A stretch of DNA of 64,000 nucleotides, taken from contig KZ111196.1 in the NCBI GenBank assembly GCA_002077045.2, positions 4,127 to 68,126 of the forward strand. Direction: 5' to 3'. The notes beneath the pieces were generated by a model. The model searched no databases. It was not told the origin of the DNA and saw nothing but the letters and a program-made list of their open reading frames with translations. Positions 1 to 11,400 of the stretch are shown here, one piece after another (within the stretch, counting starts at the first letter, position 1; every line of letters begins with the position of its first letter). The stretch comes from Rachicladosporium sp. CCFEE 5018 (taxonomy: Eukaryota; Ascomycota; Dothideomycetes; Cladosporiales; Cladosporiaceae). Position numbers and translations under genes: made by a program.

Positions 1-461
1 AGTGACAACACAGTGCCCACAAGTTGTGCAAAGCACTCCGCCCATGTCCTGTCGGCGCTCGGCCGGCCTCTTGAGTCCAGATCATGCAGCTTGAGGAAGT
101 AGCCTTCTTGGTACAGCTTATTGCTGTGACTGTTGAGGAAGCTGAATATGGGTGCAAGCTCTGGTGGTGTGTCCTGCGCGACCTCCATCTGCGGGGGCTG
201 GTATGACTGTATCATGCTGCTTGGTCTTGTCGTCGCTCTGCTATCGCCTCGCGCTCGAGAGGGCGTCACGTTTGACGGGTTTTCTGTGAAGTTTGGCGAG
301 CCTTTTCCCAGTATGTCCACTTTCGATCTCGATTGCTGCGGTGTGATGGTGTCTATATTTGCAGGCTGTCTCCTGACTGGTGTTTCATGTGACTCCTCTC
401 GCGAGCCTTTGGTTGGTCCGTCGGGCGGAGGGCTGCCATCCTTCTGACCCCATTGTGTCAT
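1..461 (-). CDS. PH-domain protein, Caf120/Skg3-like (5' part only)
   Basis: The minus strand is open from an ATG at 461-459 to the left edge of the window, giving about 153 N-terminal residues with no stop. Residues 1-100 are low-complexity and rich in Ser, Pro, Gln and Arg. They lead into PPELAPIFSFLNSHSNKLYQ and a following EGYFLKLHDLDSRGRPS segment, which I recognise as the start of the pleckstrin-homology region of fungal Caf120/Skg3-type proteins. These are associated with the CCR4-NOT complex. The rest of the PH domain and the C-terminus lie outside the window. The family call rests on this short conserved stretch, and the start codon is the first in-frame ATG. Confidence 0.65.
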   Translation of the reverse strand, partial: MTQWGQKDGSPPPDGPTKGSREESHETPVRRQPANIDTITPQQSRSKVDILGKGSPNFTENPSNVTPSRARGDSRATTRPSSMIQSYQPPQMEVAQDTPPELAPIFSFLNSHSNKLYQEGYFLKLHDLDSRGRPSADRTWAECFAQLVGTVLS

Positions 462-1666
462 GAAGCTGAGAACTGGGATGCATGTGTCAGCTCGCCACGT
501 GACGGAAGAACACGAACAACATCTGCTGACTTACCTCGTGAAGTTCGAGGCATGCTGGCGGTGTCTTGTCGTTACACAGCGCCGGTACGAGTCTCCCGCA
601 GACCAGCGTTGAAGGAATGTATTGTCCTAGGGAATCCCTTTCCTGTTCCCCAAGAAAACGTAGGCTTGTATGCAAAGTCGACGAGGAAACGACAGTGGGT
701 AGTGCTCGAATGGTCTTGCAACAGACGGTATGCCAATCTCACGCAGCAGACGCGGTCATCAGCAGCACGGCTTTGAAGACCCCGATGGTATTTCTGGGCC
801 GATTGCTGCAGGGTGTCTGTCAAACCCGCGAACGTGCCGCGGTCCGCAAATATCCTGTGATCGAACTGACTTGGCTTTTGTAAAAAGAATCGGCAGCATG
901 TGAAGCGACAACGATACTTCGATGTCACAGGCAGTCAATGGAGTCGAGACGCAACCAAGTGGTGCGGAAGTGGCAGTATAACAAAATAGCAGCACGGAAC
1001 ACGGATATGAGTACTACAGTCGTACGTGGGCATGCCCCAGATCTCCATATAATATTCCATCCGCGGCCGTGACGATCTGGCAAAAAGCACACTAGCATCC
1101 GCCCGCGGCCGAGCGTATGGGATTTGACTCGGCGTGCGGAGCTTGCATCGCCGTCGATGCGAACTTGGGAACCAACATGGACTGTAAAGGCACGATTCGA
1201 AATGTGCTGGTAGCTTCAACGTGTGGTCAATGGGAGGGACGAGCCAATGCATTGGGATGGTAGAAATCGTATTTGGGAGATGCGGTGGCTGACATTAACG
1301 TGATCGGATGTCATTACTGCTCAAGCAACCGCAACGGGGCTTGAGAACGCTCAGCGATGCCTCCCTTGTACTGAACAGAAAGCCTACCGCTCAGATCATG
1401 CGTCGTGGGTATCCTCAAAGAACGGTTAAAGTACGCCGGACACATCATCTCAGAGGAATGCCATTCAAAGTCAGGTTAAAGTGCAACGAACAAGGTTAGA
1501 CTTGCAGGCGCGCTTACCGAGCGCCGGAACGCGTCTCACAAAGTGTACGCGACTTCGATATTAGCACTTGGGATTGTGAATCGCAGTACATCAAGTTGCG
1601 CTATCGCAAATTGACGTACAAGAAGCGTTCGGAATACGAATCAGCCAGCAGTCTCGATAAAACGAG
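462..1666. other. Divergent intergenic region
   Basis: This 1.2 kb lies between the divergently transcribed Caf120-like and BAH-PHD genes. Only short overlapping reading frames without recognisable domains are present. I see no RNA gene or repeat. Confidence 0.5.
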
Positions 1667-2907
1667 ATGACACGTACGAAGCGACCACGTGGAAGCAAGA
1701 AGCGCAAGTCCGAAGCGATCGATGAGCGCGGAGCAAAACGGCCAAACAATACCTCAGAGCCAATATAGGACGCAGCTATTGCGCCGACACCCCCTCCAGA
1801 GCCCACAGCATCTGCTCCCGCGCCTGTCCAGTCCCCTGCGCAGCCTAAGCTCTCAGATGCCGACACAGCGCATATCAAGGCCTACCTGGATCGCACTGAA
1901 CGGCCTTTCGCAGTCCTTGCCATACCCGCCTCGAAGAAACGGAAACGGAGCAGCGCATCACACCAGCTTATTCAGGATGACCTCTACGATCCTCGACTCA
2001 CGCTGCAATATGAGATCAAACCTTTCGACAAGTGGTCCTCGTTGCGAAAGTACAAGAAATTCAGTGTTGGCTCCGAGTCAATCGGCTGCGGCGAGTGTGT
2101 GCTTGTAAAGCATACAGACGAGACGACTGGTCCAATAGACTACGATGCGCAGTGGAAGGCTCGAGTACTGGAGATCCGCGCACTGGACCAGGAGCATGTG
2201 TATCTCCGTGTCGCATGGCTGAATCGGCCAGAGGATCTAGAGATTGGACGGAAGCGCTACCATGGCAAGCTTGAGCTTATACCGACGAACCAGCTGGATA
2301 TCATAGACGCTATGGCTGTGAACGGGAGGATCGACGTCATGCATTGGGATGAGCTACTGGACGATGACCCGAAAGCTATGCCGGAGGAGGACCAGTACTT
2401 TTGGAGGTATACGTACGACTTCGTGCACACGAAGAGCTATTCGGTACGTGTCAGATTAACAATGGATGTGATGTTCAGACAGACACTGACTTTGCACAGA
2501 AATTGAGGGAGATATGCGTGTGTAAGACGCCGCAAAATCCTGACGAGCTCATCGTGTCTTGCGAAAACAATGACTGCGGCCAATGGATGCACACGAAATG
2601 CATAGCAGAGGCAGCCGTCAAGCCGCCGACCACGAACGGCACTGCAAAGACTCCGCAGAAGGGTGTCAAGGCGAAGAAGCGAGCGAGTAAGGTGACGACG
2701 CCAACGTTCAGTCCGGACTCTCGAGCTGTGGCCATTGCGAGCTCGGGAGATGGCGAGCTGACTGCGGAAGTCTTCATCAAGGGTCAGCCAAAGGGACCTA
2801 ACGTCGAAGTATCGGACAAGGATGAGATCGTCGTCACTAGTAGTGGCGATGGTGTGAAACGAACGGAGGCAGTGCGTTGTTTGTTCTGTCAGTCACCGTT
2901 GGCATGA
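1667..2907 (+). CDS. BAH-PHD domain chromatin protein, copy 1 (internal stop)
   Basis: Exon 1 is 1667-2443, the intron is 2444-2499 (GTACGT...GCACAG, 56 bp) and exon 2 is 2500-2907. The N-terminus is basic and NLS-like (MTRTKRPRGSKKRKSE). A BAH domain follows at about residues 138-250. A PHD-type zinc finger occupies the C-terminus: a CVC pair, C-x4-C, H-x2-C, and a distant final CLFC after an insertion of about 80 residues. BAH-PHD proteins read histone marks, and the architecture resembles fungal EPR-1-type Polycomb effectors, although orthology is unproven. The frame is interrupted by one TAG at 1766-1768 (codon 34), after which coding resumes in the same frame. No intron with a matching phase removes it. 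The gene is therefore either nonsense-mutated here or affected by a sequence error. The second copy starts downstream of this point and cannot decide. Confidence 0.7.
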
Positions 2908-3764
2908 CCAGCGTGCGTGGAGTATCCGCCGTTTCTATAGCCAGCTTTCGCCAGCAGAACCTGTGGCGTGGTACTTTGTCGACCACTAGCTGGGTCATAT
3001 AGCCGCCTCAGTCTTCGGTCTGCGCATATTTTCAACCCAATCAATCTCGGGAAGAATACATCCACGCCTTCTAGAACAATGCATGCAAGGACATGCCTGT
3101 CGGTTTCATGCCGACGGGTAGTGGCATCAGCCGACGGCAGAAAGTAACAAGAGCGGGCCGCAGATGATCCCAGAGCGCAAATGGACCCCTCGCCTCGAGA
3201 CTCTAGCTGAACACGGGAGTGCGAGGATTGAGGAAGCCTTGTGTCCACCAGCGCAGACAGCACAAATGCGCAGCATTCTGTGGGTGGGTCAGTTCTGCTG
3301 ACAAAGCCTGCATCGATAGATTGCCTCGGAGCGACTACTACCTCCACTGCCCCTAGCTGCATACAACTAATGCACTTCCTCCACCGCACCTCAACGCGCG
3401 CGCGCGTGGCCGACGCAGGGGACTCGCTTGCAATGCCTTGTATTGTGGATTCTCCTGGCATCCAAAAGCTATTCTTCCGGCATCTCATCGAGCGGCTACA
3501 AATGGTCTGATCTCGTTGAGCTTCCCCAATCTCCCCATGGGTTCGCGCACAAAATTGAGTTTAGTAGGGGCCTTGTGTCATGGGCATCGCGAGTACCCTT
3601 GAGCCGCTGCATCTTGAATCGCTTCCTCATCCGCTGCTGCATTGTCGTTGGTGACCTTGCAAGTCTTCTTGTCTTGATCGCCCTCGCGCTCGTCTGTCCT
3701 TACCTCCGAATGACACTGTGAAAAGGCCTCAAACACCTTACCCGTTCAACCCTCCTCCCCCGCC
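2908..3764. other. Intergenic region, duplicated
   Basis: No supported gene. The segment is repeated with scattered differences and small indels at 54923-55794. A frame at 3428-3721 is not preserved in the second copy, so it is treated as noncoding leader or promoter of the epimerase gene. Confidence 0.5.
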
Positions 3765-5068
3765 ATGGCGAGTCCCGTAGACCCCGCCAAACCCACTGTG
3801 CTTATAATCGGAGGGCTGGGTAAGTTGACTTTGGACTGGAGACATTATCTATCGTAGGACAGGATGAGCTGACAGCTCTTGCCCTCGATCAGGTTACATC
3901 GGCCGCTTCCTCGCAAATCACATCCACACCAACAACCTCGCGTCAACGATCCGCCTTGTAGACAAACAACTCCCTCAACTCGCCTCCCTTGCCCCCGAAC
4001 ATACAGCCGCCTGCTCGCAAGAGAACTTTCTCCAAGCGGATGCTTCGCGACCCGAGTCCCAGGCCAAGATCTTCGATCTCCAGCCCCTCACACCCGATGG
4101 CCCGGTGCGACAATTTGACTATGTCTTCAACTGCGGCGGCGAGACGCGCTTCTCGCAGGAGGATGAGGTGTACAAGCTGCGGAGCTATCAGCTGAGTCTG
4201 ACGGTGGGGAAGGAGGCTGCGAAGCGAGGAGTGAAAGCTTTTGTTGAGTTGAGCACAGGGACTGTGTATAATTCGTCCAAGTCGCCGTGTAAAGAGGGAG
4301 ACAAGACTACGAAACCGCATACGAAGCAGGCGAAGTGGAAGTTTGCGGCGGAAGAGGAGTTGACGAAGATCCCGGGGCTGAGGCTAGTGGTGCTGAGATT
4401 ACCGCACGTGTATGGGCCGTACGTGGGACGATGGCTAGGCACGCAGTTGGCGCTCGCGCGATTGTACCAAGACCGAAATCGGGACAAAGCAGAGACGCTT
4501 AAGTATCTCTGGAGTAGCGATATGCGAACAAACACCCTTCACGTAGAAGACGCAGCAGAGGCAATGTGGCTAGCAGCAGTCTGGCGAAGTAAGAATGACA
4601 GCATACCCAAAGCCACTCACGATAAGATCGTCTTCAACGTTGTCGACAAGGGCAACACGACGCAAGGTACGATGGCAGGCATCGTCAAGCAGGTCTTCAA
4701 GATCGAGACGGGGTTCCAAAATACGCTTGTGAATACTTTTGCGCGGCTGAATTTGGAGCATGTGGTGGATGATGTTAATGATGATACGCTTGATGATTGG
4801 GCGGATTTGCAGGAGGAGAGCGGGATTAAGGATAATGGGGGGCCGTTGAGTCCGTTTATGGAGAAGGAGCTGTTGAGGGACGCGGATTTGTGTTTGGATG
4901 GGGGGAGGTTTGAGAGTGTGGTTGGGTTTAGGTGAGTGCGAGCGTGATTGGGGAGTTTACTAAGAACGTGATGCTGATCATCAATACAGACCGAAGCATG
5001 AGCGGATCACGAAGGAAGAGGTCGAGGCTGTGGTCGAGAGCTACAAGCGCATGAAGTGGTGGCCCTGA
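3765..5068 (+). CDS. NAD(P)-dependent epimerase/dehydratase (extended SDR), copy 1
   Basis: Exons are 3765-3819, 3893-4931 and 4990-5068, with introns 3820-3892 (GTAAGT...TCAG) and 4932-4989 (GTGAGT...ACAG). The product is about 390 residues. The first intron splits the Rossmann motif GGLGYIGR near residues 16-23, so the tiny first exon is required. The catalytic YxxxK signature appears as YNSSK near residue 145, preceded by STGTV, and RLPHVYGP follows further on. These are hallmarks of extended short-chain dehydrogenases acting on nucleotide-sugar or 3-beta-hydroxysteroid-like substrates. No signal peptide or membrane segment is seen, so it is likely cytosolic. The substrate cannot be deduced. 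A full intact second copy lies at 55795-57097. Confidence 0.85.
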
Positions 5069-6349
5069 GACGTTGGAGAGTGCTCGTCCTCGACGGTACA
5101 GAGGTCTAAGACGGCAGTCAGGTGGCGGATGCATAGCGTGGTTACACAAAGGAAAGCGACAATTGTGTTCCATGTAAGTATGGTCAGGGATCGCAGCTGA
5201 TCTTGGTAGAAGCCCAGAGCAGAAGGTGCGATACTGCAGCGATCATGGCTGCCATTGTTGCACGCAATAAGTTGAAGCTCAAACTAGTGTACCTCAACTT
5301 CCCACCACGAGATTTGCCAGGCTCCATTGCATTGTTGATACCTTAGGATGCCGACCTAGTTTGTCCCGCTATGACCGAGAACATCAACGTGCAGCGAGGT
5401 CACGCGATGGCTGCCGTGCTGAATGCCGCATGGCTTCGTGTGGTTGACATGTCACTTCCATGTTCGCCATGAGGATTAGCCCTTGTGCCACTCTGCCTCA
5501 GTCAAGTGTCTTTGGCATGGTTGGAGGGGAAATTCACCTCTACTTCACTGATGATCGTCGCCGAGAGGATGTCACAGGCTTCTCCGTGCTGCATGAACAA
5601 CCGGCAACCTCAATGTAATCTTTGGTCCGATGCGGTCCAGATTCTCGACTAACCAGTTCAAACACTGACCGAGCCATCGTGAACAAGCATCAAAGGCACG
5701 GACCGAGCGGCTGGCCAGCGCCACATCACGACGAATCAGCATCACCGACGCCCAAACTCCAAGTGTGCCTCACCTCTGAAACATCATCCCTATCATCCGC
5801 GTCAACGACTGGCGTTCACGGTAACACGGCATTGGCTGACACCCAGCCGTTTGGACAACCGACGGCGTCTGCTGCCGGCGATCTCAAACGCAAGGTGCTT
5901 GATCCAGCTCCACTTGCCTTCACACTGCCGCCCTGTCTCAAAGCCGTACTGGTCGTCTGAACCTCACTTCCGCTATAAGGGGGCGGCCGAGTACCCCCAC
6001 TCTTGTTCTGCGTTTGCGCCATGGCTCGACAGGGCGATTGCTCCGTTCGCGAGGCGCTGTGCTGTAGGTGCCCTGATGCATGCTGGAACACATGCAGATG
6101 GTCCTCGAATGTCCGTACCGAATGGCGTTGCAGTGGCTAGTATGCCACATGCTCTGCTTTGTGATGGCCTGCCGGATAGGCCGCCAGTATTGCCCACTCC
6201 GCTGGCCTTGGAAGTATATGTTCAGACCTCCTGTTCGTAAGTGACGGCTCTCATCTCTTTCATCGCTTCTGCACATCGAGATACCCGAGCATACAGGTTC
6301 TGCTCACCCACTGCGTCTTCACGCACATACACTCCTTTGATCCAGCATC
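5069..6349. other. Intergenic region, highly conserved between copies
   Basis: This 1.28 kb has no supported gene and is repeated at 57098-58374. A 112-codon frame (5622-5960) stays open in both copies, but most differences between them change the amino acid, which argues against coding. The 5069-5340 stretch is more similar between copies than the preceding epimerase exon, suggesting recombination between copies. Confidence 0.5.
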
Positions 6350-8004
6350 ATGCATTTCTCTACACTCGTTACATCCGTCGCCTTGATGAGCACCACTGGT
6401 TGGGCTCAGTACGTCCTGGGAGATGACTTCATGGCTGATGGCAAATTCTTCGATCAATTCTCGTTCTTCACAGCTGGCGACCCTACACATGGCTTCGTCG
6501 ATTACGTCGATCAGAGTTCTGCTAGCGACGGTGGCTTGATCAATGTCACTAGCAGCTCCGTCTACATGGGTGTAGACTATACAAACGTCGCGACTTCCGC
6601 TGGACGGCAGAGCGTCCGTATCACCAGCAACAAGTCTTACAACTCTGGTCTGGTCATTCTCGATCTCGAGCATATGCCTGGAGGAATCTGTGGCACGTGG
6701 CCGGCGTTCTGGATGGTCGGACCTGATTGGCCGTCGAATGGCGAGATTGGTGGGACTGCTCTACAACTCTCTATCGTGCACCACACTGACCTCAAGTAGA
6801 CATCATCGAGGGTGTCAACGACCAGACCGTCAACGATATGACACTCCATACTGGTCCTGGCTGTACCATCTCCGACAATGGCGGGTTCTCTGGAGTGATC
6901 ACCACCAAAAACTGCGACGTCAACGCCGCAGGGCAGGACACAAACGCAGGCTGCCAGATCAAGACAGACAACATGAACACGTATGGTACCGGCTTCAACG
7001 CCAACAAAGGTGGTGTCTACGCTACTGAGTGGACCGACTCCGCCATCAGCATCTTCTTCTTCCCACGTGGCTCCATCCCGAGCGACATCTCTAGTGGCTC
7101 GCCCGACCCATCCGGTTGGGGCAAGCCTCTTGCTAGCTTCCAAGGTGGCTGCGATATCTCGAGCACATTCAAGGAGCAGCAGATCGTGTTTGATACTACG
7201 TTCTGTGGTGACTGGGCTGGTAATACTTGGAGCTCGAGCTCTTGCTCCTCGAAGGCAGCCACCTGCAATGCATTTGTGCAGAACAACCCATCGGCTTTCG
7301 CTGATGCGTACTGGACTGTCAATTCTCTGAAGGTCTACCAGGCTGGTGCTGGAGGTCCTAGCACTGTTGTACCGACCAGCACAGTCTACAGCGCCCCCAT
7401 GACCAGCACTGTTGCTGTCAGCACCACATCTACTGTTGCGGAGCCGACTTCAATTCCTGTCTCCTCCATCGAGCCACCAGCTCCGACACTCCAGCCGACA
7501 ACCTTCTCATCCACCACCAAGCCAGCGTGGAGCTCGCGTATTTGGACCGGTCACCATACGCCCGTCATGCGCAATGCAAGCGTCACTTACAGCGCAGGCA
7601 ACGCTACGGACGCTTATGCTCCGACTGCCTCTGGCACCGCTACCGGCCTACCCTTCGGCACTGCTCCACTCGGTACTGCGCCGGTCGGCACCGCAGCCAT
7701 CGAGACTGCATTGAGCTCCGTCACTTTCACGCCCGGATTCACTATGCCGTACCTGACGATCACGAGTTCGTCGACTGTGGCCGTGGACACTTTGCCAACT
7801 AGTGCTACAGCAGCAATTGAGACGGCGACGGGCGCATCGGCTGGTATCACGAGCTCACCAACGAGTGCGCACGCCAGCTCGACTGGGAGAGCTTGGAAGT
7901 GGCACTCGCATCCTGGTCACCATGGTCGAGACGATCGGACTGTTGAGGAGAGGCACGCGAGGCATTTGGGGGAGCATCGGAGGCATGCTCATACACGGCG
8001 CTGA
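6350..8004 (+). CDS. Secreted GH16 beta-glucanase, copy 1
   Basis: Exons are 6350-6749 and 6800-8004, with a 50-bp intron (GTGGGA...AAGTAG); the product is about 534 residues. An N-terminal signal peptide of about 19 residues ([20 protein letters not shown]) indicates secretion. The GH16 active-site motif E-x-D-x-x-E is present as GEIDIIEG. It is split by the intron after GEI, with the nucleophile in exon 1 and the acid/base in exon 2. This fold hydrolyses beta-1,3(4)-glucans of cell walls. The catalytic domain ends near residue 310. A Ser/Thr/Pro-rich, probably O-glycosylated region follows, then a His/Arg-rich tail. No C-terminal hydrophobic GPI signal is present. The second copy at 58375-60059 has a linker 10 residues longer. 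Confidence 0.88.
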
Positions 8005-8504
8005 AGGGCGTCGAATCTGTGCAACGGGCGCCGATGTCTTCTCAGTCTCGTGTCATGGGTAGATACGCGATAGGTCAGCCATAGCGTGCAGGATATATAG
8101 AGATCTCTGAAAAGTGTATCCTGCACATTCGCGTCGCTGCCAATTGAGTCACTGTTCTGCAAGCGATTCCGCCTGTTCATCACGTGTCAACATGTCTCGA
8201 CGGCAAGGCCCGCACTCTCCCGTCCAGCCGCGTGGAAAGTCGAGCTCCAAGCTAATTTCTCACCGAGCATCACTACCATTCACGTGGCAGAAAAGAAAGA
8301 GCATCTTGTATGAGTAACATTGCGCTGCGCACGATACCCTCGAAATCACCATAGTCACCGACTACGGGCAGCGCCAAGCGCACCTCCTCGAAGACACCCA
8401 TCGCATTGCAGCCTCCTGACAGCACCTCGATCTACTCACAAGCACATCATTAGGACGCGCACGTAAGAGCTCGCACACATAGACTACACACACATTGGAT
8501 CAGC
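8005..8504. other. Intergenic region upstream of U2AF gene
   Basis: No gene is seen. The stretch is repeated at 60060-60560 and probably holds the GH16 terminator and the U2AF promoter and leader. Confidence 0.45.
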
Positions 8505-10276
8505 ATGTCTGACCGGCGTGTGCAGTCCTCGCGCGACGACCGCCGACGCGACCGCGATGGAGCCGACCGCCGCCGCCGCTCCCGATCCCCGAGACCGAGC
8601 GGCACTGGAAGCGGAGGAGGCAGAAGCCGCGAGTTCGGCGCCGTAGACTCATACTCATCTAGCAGAGACTACCGCGAGCGCGAGCGCGAAGACAGATAAC
8701 GGAGGCGGACGAGACCGCGGGAGTGACCGCCGACCTGACAGGGACTACGACCGCCGAGCTGTCAGACGTGACGACGATGATCGCAGGCGTGACACGCGTC
8801 GTGGGGATAGAGATCTCTTCGATGATAGGCGCAGAGGTGGCGCACGTGATGGTGCACGCGATGACCGCCGTGGAGGTGACCAAGACAGGGACAGGACTCG
8901 AGCGCTCGAACGCGATGACATGAAGCAGCTGGAGCAGCAGTCGCGTCAGAAGAGCGCTTCGCCAGAGCGCAAGCCCAAAGAGCCTACACCGGATCTTACA
9001 GATGTTGCGCCTGTCACTACTCGCAAACGCAGACTGAATCAGTGGGACATCAAGCCGCCTGGGTATGAGAATGTCACTGCAGAGCAGGCCAAGCTGTCCG
9101 GCATGTTCCCGCTACCCGGCGCGCCTCGCCAACAACCTATGGATCCGTCTCGTCTGCAAGCCTTCATGGCTCAGCCCGGCAACCAGGCGAATCCCAATGC
9201 CCTCAAGCCTTCGACCGCCCGCCAGTCGAAGCGCCTTTTCGTGTACAACTTACCCGCAATAGCTACTGACGATAGTGTCTCCGACTTCTTCAACCTGCAG
9301 CTGAATGGTCTGAACGTCACTCGCGGCGCCGACCCCTGCATCTCCGCGCAGATGAACAAAGGCAGCGGCTATGCTCTGCTCGAGTTCAAGACTTCTGAAG
9401 ACGCCACCAATGCGATGGCATTGAACGGCATCACCATGGAGCCTGAAGCTATGGACACCACGAATGGCGCCACTAATGGGGACGCTCACAAGGGTCTAGA
9501 CATCCGCCGCCCGAAGGACTACATTGTCCCAGCTGTGACAGACGAGACAGCCAATGAAGCCGGCATTCTCAGCAACATTGTCCCGGACACCCAGAACAAG
9601 ATCAGCATCACGAACATTCCACTCTATCTCGATGAAGCGCAGATGCAGGAGCTGCTGCAGAGCTTCGGAGAATTGAAGTCATTCATTCTGGTGAAAGATA
9701 CGTCAAGCGAGCAGAGCAGAGGCATTGCGTTCTGTGAGTACATGGACCCGAGTGTGACCGATGCTGCGGTGGACAGTCTGCATGGGATGGAGTTGGGCGA
9801 TGCGGCGTTGAGGGTGAAGAGGGCAAGTATTGGAATCCAGCAAGTGAACAGCGAGATGAGTGTCAATGCCATGTCACTCATCGCTGGCACGGAGCTGAAG
9901 GAGGGAGCGGATACCGGGAGAGTGCTCTGCCTGATGAACATGATCACGCCTGAAGAGCTCATGGATGCTGAGGAGTCAGAAGGTACGTTTCACCACTTCT
10001 CTGACCCTGCATTTCATTCACTAACGGTAATTCACAGAAATCCTGGAAGACATCAAGGAAGAGTGTTCTAAGTACGGCAACCTTCTCGAAACCAAGATGC
10101 CGCGTGGCTCCTCTGGCAATAGACAAGCTGCGGGCATTGGCAAGATCTACGTCAAGTATGAGGACTCTGCAAGTGCGCAGAAGGCTCTCGCTGCACTTGC
10201 TGGCAGGAAGTTCGCAGATCGCACGGTGGTGGTGACGTACTTTGGTGAGGAGTACTTCGATGTCGGAGCGTGGTAG
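8505..10276 (+). pseudogene. U2AF2: U2AF large subunit, copy 1, frameshifted in RS domain
   Basis: Coding runs from ATG 8505, with a 55-bp intron at 9983-10037 (GTACGT...CACAG) and a final exon to the TAG at 10274-10276. The gene encodes the U2 snRNP auxiliary factor large subunit, which binds the polypyrimidine tract at 3' splice sites. Against the intact copy 2, two bases are missing near 8697. After SREFGAVDSYSSSRDYRERE the frame meets TAA at 8697-8699. The remainder (ULM-like NQWDIKPPGYE, RRM1 FVYNLP, RRM2 ITNIP, UHM ending GEEYFDVGAW) continues in a frame shifted by exactly two. An internal ATG at 8920 could start an RS-less protein containing all RRMs. Unless this is a base-calling error, this copy is inactive or N-terminally truncated. 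Confidence 0.8.
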
Positions 10277-10623
10277 ATGTGCGTGTCTGCTCAGTACCGG
10301 AGTGACTCAGGAATGGAGACTTCGCGGGCAGCCTCTGCAGGCAAGCGCAGGTGGGATAAGCAGAGCCCCTGTCAAGGCGGCGATCAGAAAGGTCACTGCA
10401 TGTGGTGCGCATCAAAGGTGGCAACTTGTACTATAGCATCACTAGGAACATCGGGCCAATACAATAAAAGTATCACTTCTGTGTACAAGTCAGCAATGCA
10501 TTCAGAAAATCCCAATGAAAGTGCTCCTTCCCGGCGCGTGTCTTCGCGTCACTCTCGCGTCTCGATCTTCCACTTCACGCGCCTCAACCCACCTCACCTC
10601 AAACCCCTCTACTCATTGCAAAG
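10277..10623. other. Intergenic region between U2AF and dUTPase
   Basis: These 347 bp hold no supported gene and are repeated at 62335-62682. The final part is pyrimidine-rich and is probably the dUTPase leader. Confidence 0.45.
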
Positions 10624-11400
10624 ATGGCCGAGACCCCCCTCCCGCCCCACAAGCCACCCTCACTCCCAGCCAGCCCTCTACCAAAACGAACGAAGCACAC
10701 CGAGCTAGCTGCAAATTTGGGCGTAGCCTGTTTGTCACCCTGTTCATGGATTACTCCTAGTGCAGTCACTTACAGCCACAGCGATCCTCAACTCCGCCCA
10801 ACCCACGCCGACGCCAATCTCCGGGGATCCGTTCGACACCATGGCCCAACTCCCACCCCTCAACGCCCCCTTAGAGACTCCCCTCCAAGTCAAGCTCCTC
10901 TCGCCCTCAGCCAAAGCCCCCACGCGCGGCTCCGCGCACGCAGCGGGGTATGATCTCTACGCTTCCGCTGCTGCTACTATTCCATCGCAGGGCAGGGCTT
11001 TGGTGAGTACTGGTATCAGCCTCGCTGTGCCGGCTGGCTGCTACGGCCGCGTTGCTCCACGCTCTGGCTTGGCGGTGAAGCATGGGGTTGATGTTGGGGC
11101 TGGGGTTATTGATGCAGATTACAGGGGGGAGGTGAAGGTTTTGCTTTTCAACTTCGGCACTGCGGATTTCACTGTTGCCGAAGGGGATAGGATCGCGCAG
11201 CTTGTGATTGAGCAAGTCAGTCTTATGCGATGTTGAGAGTGGTCATGTGCAAATGCTAACGAGGATGGCAGATCTACACGCCTGAGGTGGTCGTTGTGGA
11301 GGAGTTGGAGACGACTGTGAGAGGTGCCGGCGGCTTTGGGTCGACTGGTGGGTTTGGAGGTGTACTGCCGAGTGTGAGTGGTGGGGAGCCAACTGCGTGA
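10624..11400 (+). CDS. DUT1: dUTPase, copy 1
   Basis: The proposed exons are 10624-10729, 10776-11215 and 11272-11400, about 224 residues. The enzyme hydrolyses dUTP to dUMP and pyrophosphate, keeping uracil out of DNA and supplying dTMP synthesis. All five trimeric dUTPase motifs are present: [18 protein letters not shown], the [13 protein letters not shown] block with the catalytic Asp, [10 protein letters not shown], and the Gly-rich [11 protein letters not shown] tail. The second intron (GTCAGT...GGCAG, with a TGCTAAC branch point) is firm. The first exon ([15 protein letters not shown], then a basic stretch) is inferred from frame continuity in both copies and has a weak donor. Translation could instead begin at the ATG in exon 2 (10841). 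The gene converges on the MBL-fold gene downstream. Confidence 0.88.

Noticed and set aside
3428..3721. Open frame upstream of the epimerase gene
   Set aside because: In the second copy an indel changes the frame and the C-terminus, and no conserved domain is present.
5622..5960. 112-codon frame kept open in both copies of the block
   Set aside because: Between copies most differences change the amino acid (about eight or nine replacement versus about three silent), and no domain is recognisable. The region is simply very similar between copies.
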